Counted from the first letter of the stretch, positions 1-8,742 are shown. The stretch: 64,000 nt of DNA from Oscillospiraceae bacterium (GCA_017472965.1 JAFUNR010000046.1:1-64000); one strand, 5' to 3'. Made by a program: numbers and translations. The notes: generated by a model from the letters alone, not told the origin.

Positions 1-602
1 AACCGGCCCATGCCGGCGATCCAGATGCCGCACACCGCCACGGCCAGCACCGCGGCGATGTAAAACACACCGCGCCAGCTCCAGCTGCGGATGATGGAGG
101 GAGCGATCAGGTACAGCAGAATATTGGCGCCGGAGCTGCCCATCAGGGTGTAAAAGCAGCCGCGGTCGTACCAGGTGCGGTCAAAATACACCGCCATCAG
201 CCGCACGATGGGCGGCCACAGCATGGACTGCGCAAAGCCGTTCACGCCCCACACCGCCACCATGGCGGACACGCTGCCGCAGCCCGGCAGCAGCAGGTTC
301 ATGCCGGCGGTCAGCAACAGCCCGAATACGATCAGCCATTTGGGGCTGATGCGGTCGCCCAGCCAGCCGCTGACCAGCTGGCCTATGCCGTAGGTGATAA
401 AACTGGCGGTGGTGGCAAGCGCCGCATCGCTTTTCAGAATGCCCTCACTTTCCACGATCTGGGCAATGACGGCGGCGTAATTCAGCCGGGAGATATAGCT
501 GGCAAAATACACCATGCTCAGCAGCAGTGTCAGCGCCGTACAGGCGCGGGCAGAGGTCAGCAGAGCGGCGGGCCGGCTCTCTTTTTTTGCAGTACGGTTC
601 AT
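1..602 (-). CDS. MFS transporter (partial, C-terminus beyond window)
   Basis: The 200 N-terminal residues read without interruption from an ATG at 602, preceded by a GAAAGGAAG ribosome site. They show alternating hydrophobic helices and the MFS loop signature GWLGDRISPK between helices 2 and 3. Family knowledge makes this a proton-coupled or exchange carrier of the organophosphate/sugar type in the cytoplasmic membrane. It is divergent from a kinase-isomerase-glycosidase operon with the two promoters about 70 bp apart, so I infer that it imports the sugar handled by that operon. The substrate cannot be read from the sequence. The rest of the gene lies left of the window. Confidence 0.85.
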   Translation of the reverse strand, partial: MNRTAKKESRPAALLTSARACTALTLLLSMVYFASYISRLNYAAVIAQIVESEGILKSDAALATTASFITYGIGQLVSGWLGDRISPKWLIVFGLLLTAGMNLLLPGCGSVSAMVAVWGVNGFAQSMLWPPIVRLMAVYFDRTWYDRGCFYTLMGSSGANILLYLIAPSIIRSWSWRGVFYIAAVLAVAVCGIWIAGMGR

Positions 603-662
603 ACCGGAGATACTTCCTTTCGATCGCAGTCCGCCTGTCGGACAGAAATTACTTCTGCTGAA

Positions 663-691
663 ATTATACTGTTTTGCCCGTTGGAATGCAA
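663..691 (-). promoter_or_regulatory. Promoter of the MFS gene
   Basis: On the minus strand TTGCAT (686-691) and a perfect TATAAT (663-668) are separated by 17 bp. The start codon of the transporter lies about 60 bp downstream. Confidence 0.75.
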
Positions 692-761
692 GCGCGGCCT
701 GCTGTTTTGGCTTTAAAATTTATCTTTTTGCGTTTTTTTGCCGCCGCCGTTTCTTTCTGTG

Positions 762-790
762 TTTACAAGGGTGGGAAAAACCTGTAAAAT
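762..790 (+). promoter_or_regulatory. Promoter of the ROK-GH78 operon
   Basis: TTTACA (762-767) and TAAAAT (785-790) are separated by 17 bp, about 48 bp before the kinase start. It is divergent from the MFS promoter, so one regulator could act on both. Confidence 0.65.
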
Positions 791-837
791 GAAAGCAGCA
801 ATCGGGCGTGCGCCCGCAGATGACGGAGGAAAAAGCA

Positions 838-1755
838 ATGGCCCTGTATCTTGGAATGGATATCGGCGGCACCAAATGTGCCGTTGTGCTTGGGGATGAC
901 ACCGGTGCGGTGCTGGATAAGCGCCGCTTTGCCACCGCGGAAAAGGACGGCCCGTGGGGGGTGCTGCAGGCTATGGCCGCGGCAGGTCACGAGCTGCTGG
1001 CAGGCCGCAGTGCCGCCGCTGTGGGCATCAGCTGCGGCGGTCCGCTGAATTCCCGCACCGGCATGGTGCTTTCACCTCCCAACCTGCCCGGCTGGGATGA
1101 GATCCCCGCGGCGGACTTTTTTGCAAAGGAGTTCGGTGCACCCGCCTTTCTGCAAAACGATGCCAATGCCTGTGCACTGGCCGAGTGGAAATTCGGCGCG
1201 GCGAAGGGCTGTGAAAACTGCGTGTTTCTCACCTTTGGCACCGGTATGGGTGCGGGGCTTATCCTGAACGGACAGCTGTACGACGGCACCAACGGCATGG
1301 CGGGCGAGGTGGGCCATATGAAGCTGACCGTCGCCGGTCCGGTGGGCTACGGCGTTGCCGGCAGCTTTGAGGGCTGGTGCAGCGGCGGGGGCATCGCCCG
1401 GCTGGCGAAGCTGCGGCTGGGCATCGATACCACCGCAAAGGATCTGGCCGATGCTGCCCGCGCAGGCGATGCGGGGGCAAAGCGGGTCTGGAACGAGGTG
1501 GGCCGCCGGCTGGGACAGGGCCTTGCCATTCTGGCGGATGTGCTCAACCCCGAGTGCATCGTCATCGGCAGCGTCTACGCCCGCGCCCACGATCTGCTGG
1601 ATGCCTCCATGTACCGCGCACTGAAAAAGCATGCGCTTTCCCACAGCCTGTCCGTGCTGCGCATCCTGCCCGCCGCGCTGGGCGATTCCATCGGCGATGC
1701 CGCTGCGCTGGCCGTGGCTGTCAACGGTCTGCAGGCACAGGAGAGGGCCTTATAA
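838..1755 (+). CDS. ROK family sugar kinase
   Basis: A 305-residue cytosolic protein of the ROK family, which phosphorylates hexoses or N-acyl amino sugars with ATP. The phosphate-binding motif DIGGTK is near residue 8 and a second glycine-rich motif TFGTGMGAG lies near residue 137. The usual ROK zinc motif after GH (CxCGxxGCxE) is absent; the region reads GHMKLTVAGPVGYG and later WCSGGG, so this is a zinc-less variant. ATG 838 was chosen over an earlier in-frame ATG at 808 because GGAGGA at 825-830 is spaced seven bases from it. It is first in an operon with SIS, GH78-like and DUF5107 genes, which suggests it traps a sugar released by those enzymes. Sugar specificity is unknown. Confidence 0.88.
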   Translation: MALYLGMDIGGTKCAVVLGDDTGAVLDKRRFATAEKDGPWGVLQAMAAAGHELLAGRSAAAVGISCGGPLNSRTGMVLSPPNLPGWDEIPAADFFAKEFGAPAFLQNDANACALAEWKFGAAKGCENCVFLTFGTGMGAGLILNGQLYDGTNGMAGEVGHMKLTVAGPVGYGVAGSFEGWCSGGGIARLAKLRLGIDTTAKDLADAARAGDAGAKRVWNEVGRRLGQGLAILADVLNPECIVIGSVYARAHDLLDASMYRALKKHALSHSLSVLRILPAALGDSIGDAAALAVAVNGLQAQERAL

Positions 1756-1810
1756 TATAGAAATATAAATAAACCGTAAAAATACTCGAATGCAAGAGAG
1801 GTATGACTGT

Positions 1811-2383
1811 ATGATCTCCGATACCTTCCATCCCGATCAGGGCGCCGCGCTGGCGGCGCTGATCCGCTGCTATGAAAACGGCGGCAAGGTGCTGCTGTGC
1901 GGCAACGGCGGCTCCGCTGCCGATTGCGGCCACATCGCCGGCGAGCTGCTCAAGGGCTTTTTGAAAAAGCGCCCCGTCAGCGCCGAACTGATCGCCGCCG
2001 TGCCCGAAGCGGCAGGGCTGCAGTGCGGCCTGCCCGCCATTGATCTCACCGCCCATGCCGCGGCCATCACCGCTGTGGCCAACGATCTGGGCGGGGAGCT
2101 TGCCTATGCCCAGCAGGTGCTGGCTTACGGCCGTCCCGGCGATGTGCTCATCGGTATCTCCACCTCCGGCAATGCGCGGAATGTGGATATCGCGCTGCGC
2201 ACCGCAAAGGCGCTGGGCATGGTCACGATCGGGCTTTCCGGCCGCAGCGGCGGCAAAATGCGCGGGACCTGCGATATCCTGCTGAATGTGGATGCGGATG
2301 AGACCTATCTGATCCAGGAAAAGCATCTGCCGCTGTACCACGCCCTGTGCGCCGGCGTGGAGGAGCATTTTTTCAAGGAATGA
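1811..2383 (+). CDS. SIS domain phosphosugar isomerase (GmhA-like)
   Basis: About 190 residues forming one SIS (sugar isomerase) domain close to phosphoheptose isomerase GmhA in length and motifs. The phosphate-loop motif LLCGNGGSAAD is near residue 27, and a second SIS motif, GISTSGNARNV, follows in the C-terminal half. The family isomerises or cleaves phosphosugars in the cytosol. ATG 1811 follows AGAGAGG at eight bases; an in-frame ATG at 1790 is possible but has no ribosome site. It sits directly after the ROK kinase, whose phosphorylated product is a plausible substrate. No other heptose-pathway genes are nearby, so a true heptose role is unlikely. Confidence 0.82.
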   Translation: MISDTFHPDQGAALAALIRCYENGGKVLLCGNGGSAADCGHIAGELLKGFLKKRPVSAELIAAVPEAAGLQCGLPAIDLTAHAAAITAVANDLGGELAYAQQVLAYGRPGDVLIGISTSGNARNVDIALRTAKALGMVTIGLSGRSGGKMRGTCDILLNVDADETYLIQEKHLPLYHALCAGVEEHFFKE

Positions 2384-2444
2384 TCCGCTGCTTCCCTGAT
2401 TCCGAAAAGTGCGGCATTTTTGCACAACGCGAAAGGAGACCTCA

Positions 2445-4628
2445 ATGATGAAAAAGCCCTTTGACTGCGCCGGGTGGATCTGGCATGACGGCGAACCTGT
2501 GTGGAACGAAACGGTGGAATTTCTTGCCGGCTTTACCGCTGCCGACCCTGCCGCCTGCCGTATCCTGCTCAGTGTCAACACCCAGTATGCGCTGTATATC
2601 AACGATGTTTTTGTCGACTGCAATCAGTTTTCCGATTACGATACATGGAAAGCATGGGACGAGCTGGATCTTTCCGCTGCCGTGCGCCCGGGCGAAAACA
2701 CGCTGCGCCTGTCCGTCAACTGGCACGGCGATGCAAGCTCCGTCTACCGGCCCTATCCCGCCGGCGCGGCCTTTGCCGTGTTTGAGGGGGATGCCCTGCT
2801 GACGGCTTCCGGCGAAAGCACCCTTGTCCGGCGGGATACCCGCTATGCTGCCGAAGGCGTGGAAAAGGTGACGGGTCAGCTTTCCTACTCCTTCCGCTAC
2901 GATGCCTGCAAAGAGCTGCCCGCCCCTGTTCCCGCAAAGGTTCTGGACTGCGAATGGCCGCTGCATCCCCGACCCGTCAAAAAGCTGTGTATCGATCCCG
3001 TCGAGCCGGTCACCGTCTGTGCCGAGGGCCGTTTCACCGAGGATGCCTTTGCCGCAGCCCAGCCCACGATCGCCCGCCGGATGCAGGCGGCTGCCGTCAC
3101 GGCGCTTGCCCCCATCGACTTCCGCCCCGTGCTGCCCTCTGCAGAGGGCCACGCCCTGCAGGAGAATTTCATCATTCTGGATCTGGGCAGGGAGCAGGTG
3201 GGCTATTTTGCGCTGGATATCGAGCTGCCCGAGGCCTGCGATGTGTTCATCGGCTGGGGCGAGCATCTGGAGGATCTGCGTGTGCGTACCGCGGTGGGCG
3301 GCCGCAATTTCGCCGCGCTGTACCACGGCCATGCCGGGCGCAACACCTTCTTCTATCCGTATAAGCGCATGGGCCTGCGCTATGTGCAGCTGCACATTTT
3401 CTGCAAGGGCGCTGTGCTGCACTATGCCGGTGTGCGCCCCGCTCGCTATCCGGTGGATACGGTCAATCTGTTCGGCTGTGCCGATCACCTGCACGCACAG
3501 ATCTACCGCACCAGCCTGCGTACCCTGCAGCACTGTATGCATGAGCATTACGAGGATTGTCCCTGGCGTGAACAGGCGCTGTATTCCATGGACAGCCGCA
3601 ACCAGATGCTGTGCGGCTACTATACCTTTGAAGAATACGATTTCGCCAAAGCCAGCCTGCGGCTGATGGCGCTGGGTCTGCGCGATGACCACACGCTGGA
3701 GCTGACCAACCCCGGCAAGGTATCCATCACCATCCCCTCCTTCACCGCCATCTATCTCATCCAGCTGGGTGAGTATCTGCAGGCCTCGGACGATGTGGAT
3801 TTTGTGCGCGAGGTATTCCCCGCGGCGCTGGATATCGCCGCCGGCCTTGCGGCGCGTGTGGAGCCCACCGGCCTGCTCCGTCGCTTTGAGGGGGAGCAGT
3901 ATTGGAATTTCTTCGAGTGGCAGGAAGGGCTTTCCGGCAAGTGCGGTGCGGAAAAGAGCGCGGATCAGCAGGCTTACGATGCGCCGCTGATGGCCTTTGC
4001 CGCCATGGGACTGGCGCAGTTCTGCACCATCTGCACCCGCCTTGGCCATGCAGAGGAGGCCGTCCGCTTCGCCGCTGTGCGCGATGAGCTGAACGCAGCC
4101 ATCAACAAATACTTCTGGCAGCCGGAAAAGGGCTGGTACGCCACCACGCTGGAAAACGGCGAACTGCGCCATGCCTGCGAGCTGATGCAGGCGCTGGCGG
4201 TGTGCTGCGGCGCAGTGCCCCGCGCCCGTCTGGAGCAGGTGCTCTCCACCCTGACCGGGCAGATGGGGCCGGATTTCCACCCCGTCACCCTCAGCCACAG
4301 CATCTTCAAGTACGAGGCTCTGCTGCGCCTGCCCGCCGTCTACGGCCGCTTTGTGTTCGATGAGATCGCCGCTGTTTTCGGGGATATGCTGTACAAGGAT
4401 GCCACCACCTTCTGGGAGACTGCCGACGGTGCCTCCGCGTTTTCCAATGCGGGCAGTCTGTGCCATGCGTGGAGCGCCATCCCCGCGTACCTGTACCTGC
4501 GCTACTGCGCGGACAGCCGCGGCGAGGGAACCCTGCTGCCGCCCGCCGTCACCGGCATCTACGAGCCCTCGGTGCGCCGCTTTGCCGATGCCTCCCGCTG
4601 CATCACCGACGATTGCTGGCCAAAATAA
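2445..4628 (+). CDS. Alpha-L-rhamnosidase-like glycoside hydrolase (GH78 type)
   Basis: A 727-residue protein with an N-terminal beta-rich region (Trp- and Asn-rich carbohydrate-binding-like) followed by an alpha/alpha six-barrel catalytic part. The GH78 family motif around residues 366-382 (HEHYEDCPWREQ, then MDSRNQ) resembles the conserved DCPxRE segment holding the acidic catalytic residues. No signal peptide is visible, so it should act in the cytosol on imported oligosaccharides or glycosides. ATG 2445 has GAAAGGAG nine bases upstream, whereas an in-frame ATG at 2409 has none. It is part of the kinase-isomerase operon. Rhamnosidase is the family name; the real sugar could differ. Confidence 0.82.
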   Translation: MMKKPFDCAGWIWHDGEPVWNETVEFLAGFTAADPAACRILLSVNTQYALYINDVFVDCNQFSDYDTWKAWDELDLSAAVRPGENTLRLSVNWHGDASSVYRPYPAGAAFAVFEGDALLTASGESTLVRRDTRYAAEGVEKVTGQLSYSFRYDACKELPAPVPAKVLDCEWPLHPRPVKKLCIDPVEPVTVCAEGRFTEDAFAAAQPTIARRMQAAAVTALAPIDFRPVLPSAEGHALQENFIILDLGREQVGYFALDIELPEACDVFIGWGEHLEDLRVRTAVGGRNFAALYHGHAGRNTFFYPYKRMGLRYVQLHIFCKGAVLHYAGVRPARYPVDTVNLFGCADHLHAQIYRTSLRTLQHCMHEHYEDCPWREQALYSMDSRNQMLCGYYTFEEYDFAKASLRLMALGLRDDHTLELTNPGKVSITIPSFTAIYLIQLGEYLQASDDVDFVREVFPAALDIAAGLAARVEPTGLLRRFEGEQYWNFFEWQEGLSGKCGAEKSADQQAYDAPLMAFAAMGLAQFCTICTRLGHAEEAVRFAAVRDELNAAINKYFWQPEKGWYATTLENGELRHACELMQALAVCCGAVPRARLEQVLSTLTGQMGPDFHPVTLSHSIFKYEALLRLPAVYGRFVFDEIAAVFGDMLYKDATTFWETADGASAFSNAGSLCHAWSAIPAYLYLRYCADSRGEGTLLPPAVTGIYEPSVRRFADASRCITDDCWPK

Positions 4629-4633
4629 AAAGT

Positions 4634-4670
4634 GCCGGTACACCCGGCTGCAGCCGGTCTCTTTCAATAA
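4634..4670 (+). other. Intercistronic palindrome
   Basis: The gap between the GH78-like gene and the DUF5107 gene holds a perfect 14-bp palindrome, CCGGCTGCAGCCGG, followed by a mixed T/C run. It could be a weak attenuator or an RNA-processing hairpin. Confidence 0.35.
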
Positions 4671-4691
4671 AAAATCAGGAGGAAGCTTCTC

Positions 4692-6716
4692 ATGAGCGAT
4701 CTGCGTTTTGTCCGCGCCGCCATTCCCGCCGCCGACCTGAACGGCGAAAATACCCTGCCCGCATGGAACAAGGCCGCTTTTCCGGCGAAATTTTCCAGCG
4801 AGCTGGATGAGGATGACGCCCTTTTCCTCAACTACGGCGGCGTGGTATGCTGCCACCCCTACCGGGAGCAGGATCAGTACGGCGAGGAGCTGCACGAAAA
4901 GCAGCACCTGTGGGCCGTGTTGGAAAACGAGCATCTGCGCGCCGTGTTCGCCCCCGAAAACGGCGGCAAGCTGTGGAGTCTGCTGGATAAGCACACCGGC
5001 CGCGATCTGCTGTTCGCCAATCCGGTGGAACGCCCCCGCAATCTGGCCATCCGCAATGCGTGGACCAGCGGCGGCGTGGAGTGGAACTGCGGCTATCTGG
5101 GCCACCATCCCCACACCTGCGATACCATGTTCACCGCCCGTCTGCAGGATGAAAACGGCCAGCCCGTGCTGCGCATGTACGAGTACGAGCGGGTGCGCAA
5201 TGTGATCTACCAGATGGATTTCTCCCTGCCGGACGGCTCGCCGGTGCTTTACTGCCGGATGCGCATCCATAACCCCAATGATACCGTTATCCCCATGTAC
5301 TGGTGGAGCAATATGGCTGTGCCGGAGGTCCCCGGCGCCCGTGTGGTCATCCCCGCCCACGCCACCTACACCAACATCAGCAGCACCGTCATCAAGGTGG
5401 ATATCCCCGTGCCGGATTATTCCGGTATCAAGGTGCAGATGCCGGAGACCGCCGGCAGCTTTGATGTGACCTATCCCACCAACACCCCGGTGAGCATCGA
5501 TTATTTCTGGAAGCTGGACGAGACGGAGCGCCCCTTCACCTGCCAGCTGGATGCACAGGGCTACGGTCTGTTCCAGGCCTCCACCGCCCGTCTGAAGGGC
5601 CGCAAGCTGTTCGTCTGGGGTCAGGGCCCCGGCGGCGCCCGCTGGCAGGAGTTCCTCTCCGGCAATGGCTGCTCCGGCCGCTATGTGGAGATCCAGGCCG
5701 GCCTTGCCCGATCCCAGTACGAAAGCCTGCCCATGCCGCCTCATACCAGCTGGGAGTGGCTGGAGGTGTACGGCGCGATGAACGCCGACCCCGCAAAGGT
5801 GCACGGCGCATGGGATGATGCCATCGCCGAGGTCAGCGCCCGCATTGACGCCATCGCTTCGCCTGCGGCGCTGGCTGCACGGTTGAAGGCCACCCGTCCG
5901 CTGGCAAAGACCCCCGCCGCCGAGATGATCGTCTATGGCAGCGGCTGGGGTGCACTGGAAAATGCCCGCCGCGCCGCCGCCGGTCTTGCCGCCATGGAGC
6001 CGCATCTGGATCTGGGTACGCCCGGCGAAGAGCAGGGCATGTGGAGCGCTCTGCTGACGGACGGCTGCCTGCCGGAGGCCGACCCCGCGCTGCCGCCCGT
6101 CTCGTGGATGGCACAGCCGGAGTGGACCGAAAAGCTTCTGACCGCCAGTGAAAAAGCGCCCAACTGGCTGGTCTCCTGCCAGATCGGCGGCGCGTGCATC
6201 GCCGCAGGCAATCCCGCCGAGGCCGCGCTCTGGTTCGAGCGCTCCCACACCGAACGCCCCAATGCATGGGCACTGTACGGCATCAGCTGCTGTATGCGGA
6301 TGCAGGGCGATGCGGATGCCGCCATCGACTGGGCGCTGCAGGCACACGCCCTTGCACCGCAGCATCCGGGTCTTGCGCTGCACGCCGTCACGCTGCTGCA
6401 CCGCGCCGGCCGCAGCGAAGAGCTGCTGGCGCTGGAGGCCGGTCTTGCCGAAGCCATTCGTGCGCTGCCCCGTGTGCGGCTGTTCACTGCCTATGCCTGT
6501 GTGCGCACCGGTGACCTTGCCCGTGCCGAGGCCATCCTGTGGGAAAACGGCGGCCTGATCATCCCCGATATGCAGGAGGGCGAGACCTCCATCACCGGTC
6601 TGTGGATGGATCTGGAGGAGGCCAAAGCCGCCCGCAGCGGTGTACCCTTCGACCGCGAAACCGCCGAGCCGCCCCACATCTTCGACTTCCGTATGTTCAC
6701 GCCTAAAAAGGCGTGA
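4692..6716 (+). CDS. DUF5107 protein with C-terminal TPR region
   Basis: A 674-residue cytosolic protein. Residues about 40-330 match the DUF5107 type, a galactose-mutarotase-like beta sandwich seen in carbohydrate loci (motifs GGKLWSLLDK, NPVERPRN and SGGVEWNCG). Residues about 480-650 are alanine-rich paired helices resembling TPR repeats (for example the segments around ALYGISCCMR and HPGLALHAV). ATG 4692 follows AGGAGGA at eight bases. It closes the sugar operon and probably binds or processes the same glycan, but no catalytic residue can be assigned. The stop codon lies inside a 13-bp inverted repeat and the first unit of a 30-bp tandem repeat. Confidence 0.78.
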   Translation: MSDLRFVRAAIPAADLNGENTLPAWNKAAFPAKFSSELDEDDALFLNYGGVVCCHPYREQDQYGEELHEKQHLWAVLENEHLRAVFAPENGGKLWSLLDKHTGRDLLFANPVERPRNLAIRNAWTSGGVEWNCGYLGHHPHTCDTMFTARLQDENGQPVLRMYEYERVRNVIYQMDFSLPDGSPVLYCRMRIHNPNDTVIPMYWWSNMAVPEVPGARVVIPAHATYTNISSTVIKVDIPVPDYSGIKVQMPETAGSFDVTYPTNTPVSIDYFWKLDETERPFTCQLDAQGYGLFQASTARLKGRKLFVWGQGPGGARWQEFLSGNGCSGRYVEIQAGLARSQYESLPMPPHTSWEWLEVYGAMNADPAKVHGAWDDAIAEVSARIDAIASPAALAARLKATRPLAKTPAAEMIVYGSGWGALENARRAAAGLAAMEPHLDLGTPGEEQGMWSALLTDGCLPEADPALPPVSWMAQPEWTEKLLTASEKAPNWLVSCQIGGACIAAGNPAEAALWFERSHTERPNAWALYGISCCMRMQGDADAAIDWALQAHALAPQHPGLALHAVTLLHRAGRSEELLALEAGLAEAIRALPRVRLFTAYACVRTGDLARAEAILWENGGLIIPDMQEGETSITGLWMDLEEAKAARSGVPFDRETAEPPHIFDFRMFTPKKA

Positions 6717-6722
6717 ACATAC
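6691..6722 (+). other. Hairpin spanning the stop codon
   Basis: GTATGTTCACGCC (6691-6703) and its exact complement GGCGTGAACATAC (6710-6722) enclose a TAAAAA loop. The TGA stop (6714-6716) lies in the right arm. No T-run follows, so it is not a classical terminator; it may protect the 3' end of the mRNA. Confidence 0.7.
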
Positions 6723-6790
6723 AGTTCGCTGCCTAAAAAGGCGTGAACATACAGTTCATTACCCGAGAAGGTGTGAACATACAGTTCACT
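6701..6790 (+). repeat. Three tandem 30-bp repeats
   Basis: Units at 6701-6730, 6731-6760 and 6761-6790 share the core GAACATACAGTTC. Units 1 and 2 differ only in the last three bases and unit 3 is more diverged. A partial fourth unit (GCCTGAAAAA) follows. Each unit carries a copy of the right arm of the hairpin, while the left arm exists once, inside the coding sequence. Confidence 0.85.
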
Positions 6791-6812
6791 GCCTGAAAAA
6801 TGAATAAGGACA

Positions 6813-6852
6813 GCAAAAAACCACTTTCGTGCAGGCGAAAGTGGTTTTTTGC
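6813..6852. terminator. Bidirectional rho-independent terminator
   Basis: A perfect 17-bp inverted repeat (6813-6829 and 6836-6852) around a six-base loop, with A6 on the left and T6 on the right. It serves the plus-strand sugar operon and the converging minus-strand genes. Confidence 0.9.
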
Positions 6853-6943
6853 ATGGCCTGGCTCCCCCGCAGGGAGAAACGGGTGTGTTTCCGAAAGGCC
6901 CTGCCGCAGCCGGTTCCGGCGGGGAGCCGTGATGAAAACCTTC

Positions 6944-7990
6944 TTATTTCATATACTTTTTCCGGTTTTCGGCCAGTATGCGGTCGCGCTCCATGGTGCG
7001 GATGCGGCGCATTCCTTCCTTTGTCATCTCCCAGGTGCGCAGCGGATCCTGCGCACCGTAGTCGTTGGATTCGCTGCCGTGGAAGCCCCATGCCAGAATG
7101 CATCGTGCGCCGGCATCATAGGCGGCCTCGGTGGCCTGCACGATCTCCTCCTCGCGGCCGCGGGGAACGCCGAAGGCCTGTATCCAGATGTTGTGCGCCT
7201 TGCCGAAGCGGTCGCTGTTGGCGATGGAGCGGCGGGTGTTTTCGTAAACATAGGGGTAGGGCTCCGGGTCGCCGGGCGCACCGTACCAGTAGGGATCGCT
7301 GCCCAGATTGTCCAGATGGGGCAGGCTGCACAGCCGGTCGATGGAATCCAGATTGATGCCGGTGCTGTTCAGCATGACGCAGGCGGCGTTTTTGATGCCC
7401 AGCGCAGCACTGTATGCCGTCACCTCGGCAAAATAGTCTACAATGCTGTCCAGCTGGAACGCCGCGGTCTCCTCCGTTTTTTCAAGCGGCATGGCGTGTC
7501 CGTATTTTTCTTCAAATTTCGCTTTGCACACCGGGCAGCTGCAGCAGTACAGCGTTTTGCCGTCCACTGTCTTTTCCGGAGTGTGGGGTTCATCCCAGAA
7601 GATGGTCTCGCCGCCGATCTGTGCCACCGCATCGATCCATTCGCGGGTGAATTTCCGGTATTCCGGATGGTTCACACAGGCCTGAAATGGATGCATGGTA
7701 CCATCGCTGTAAACCATATGAGCCTCGGGATGATACGCCAGAAAATGCGCCTTGTCGCCCGGCGAGCCGCCGATACCCCAGTTATCCACCCACACCTCCA
7801 GCCCGAACTCCTTGCTGATGCGGATGTTCTCCTTCATGATGTTCTTGTGCCGCTCCCAGTCGGTGTGGGAAAGCATATGCACCACGATATCCATATCCGC
7901 GCGGGCGATCTCCTCCATATCCGCACGCACATGGCTGGGCATACGGTTGCCGTGATAGGCAACGCCGGTCTGCAGCGATCGTTTGCTCAT
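6944..7990 (-). CDS. TIM-barrel-like putative carbohydrate enzyme
   Basis: A 348-residue protein without signal peptide. The pattern of strands ending in acidic or aromatic residues (WVDNWGI, ETIFWDEPHTP, ILAWGFHGSES) resembles (beta/alpha)8 glycoside hydrolases; the WDEPH segment near residue 135 is a candidate catalytic site. A CCSCPVCKAKFEEKYG segment near residue 148 resembles a four-cysteine metal-binding loop, as also seen in other uncharacterised glycosidase-like proteins. It follows a HAD phosphatase by 30 bp in the same operon. The exact family and substrate are not recognised. Confidence 0.7.
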   Translation of the reverse strand: MSKRSLQTGVAYHGNRMPSHVRADMEEIARADMDIVVHMLSHTDWERHKNIMKENIRISKEFGLEVWVDNWGIGGSPGDKAHFLAYHPEAHMVYSDGTMHPFQACVNHPEYRKFTREWIDAVAQIGGETIFWDEPHTPEKTVDGKTLYCCSCPVCKAKFEEKYGHAMPLEKTEETAAFQLDSIVDYFAEVTAYSAALGIKNAACVMLNSTGINLDSIDRLCSLPHLDNLGSDPYWYGAPGDPEPYPYVYENTRRSIANSDRFGKAHNIWIQAFGVPRGREEEIVQATEAAYDAGARCILAWGFHGSESNDYGAQDPLRTWEMTKEGMRRIRTMERDRILAENRKKYMK

Positions 7991-8019
7991 GATCCGTACC
8001 TCCGTTTTATTCAGCCGGT

Positions 8020-8658
8020 TTACCCCAGCAGTGTCAGCATTTCATCGAAATTTCGCAGCTTCCAGTCGCAGATAAGCTCCTCCGGTGCCACGGCGCACAC
8101 CAGATGCACCGCGCCCACGCCCGCATTGCGCCCGCTGCCCAGATCACAGTCCCGGTCGCCGATCATCACCGTTTCGCCGGCAGCCATGCCGTACTTTTTC
8201 ATCAGGTGCAGCACCGCATCGGGGGCGGGCTTTACGGCAAAGCCCTCGCTCTCGGGACCGAGCAGGTCGGTGAAATATCCGTCAAGTCCGTATTTTTCCA
8301 GATACAGCCGGGTCTCCCACACCTTGCGGTGGGTAAAGATATAGTTGTGCCGGCCGCTTTCACAGATGCGCTGCAGCACGGCGCGCACACCCTCCATGGG
8401 CGGGGCTGCCAGCTCGGCGTTTGCCTGTCTGTGATACACCTCGTAGGCATCCGCCAGCGCCTGCCGGTCAATGCCGAAGGCATCCGCGTAGTGGTTGCGG
8501 GCGGCGGGGATGGTATCCAGCATCCGGCGCATGGCATCCGTCGGGTCGCAGTCGTGACCGAACTGTGCCAGCGCCATGCGCAGGTTGCGGATGATGATGG
8601 GATAGGTGTCGAACAGGGTGCCGTCAAAATCCCAGATGAAGTGTTTGATGTGCTGCAT
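8020..8658 (-). CDS. HAD family hydrolase (phosphoglycolate phosphatase-like)
   Basis: A 212-residue HAD phosphatase. Motif I DFDGTLFDT lies at residues 10-18 (nucleophile Asp10), motif II is the FTHRK region, and motif III/IV is MIGDRDCDLGSGRNAG near residue 165. The helical cap follows motif I, so it belongs to the subfamily of phosphoglycolate phosphatase, PpaX and beta-phosphoglucomutase. Cytosolic, metal-dependent dephosphorylation of a small sugar phosphate is expected. AAAGGAAGG precedes ATG 8658. It heads a two-gene operon with the TIM-barrel-like gene. Confidence 0.86.
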   Translation of the reverse strand: MQHIKHFIWDFDGTLFDTYPIIIRNLRMALAQFGHDCDPTDAMRRMLDTIPAARNHYADAFGIDRQALADAYEVYHRQANAELAAPPMEGVRAVLQRICESGRHNYIFTHRKVWETRLYLEKYGLDGYFTDLLGPESEGFAVKPAPDAVLHLMKKYGMAAGETVMIGDRDCDLGSGRNAGVGAVHLVCAVAPEELICDWKLRNFDEMLTLLG

Positions 8659-8713
8659 GGCGGGCCTTCCTTTAAATGTAATAAATTTATATTATTAAAG
8701 AAAATCTATATAA

Positions 8714-8742
8714 AATGTAGCACAAAGCAGCCGCAAATGCAA
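8714..8742 (-). promoter_or_regulatory. Promoter of the HAD operon
   Basis: Minus-strand TTGCAT (8737-8742) and TACATT (8714-8719) are spaced 17 bp apart, about 55 bp before the start codon. Confidence 0.7.

Noticed and set aside
2442..6677. A minus-strand open frame of about 1400 codons opposite the GH78-like and DUF5107 genes
   Set aside because: It has no ribosome site and is rich in low-complexity His/Gly/Ala. It is explained by the strong third-position GC bias of the two plus-strand genes, which have full family motifs.
6701..6790. 30-bp repeats as a CRISPR array
   Set aside because: The units are directly adjacent with no spacers, number only three and have no cas genes nearby.
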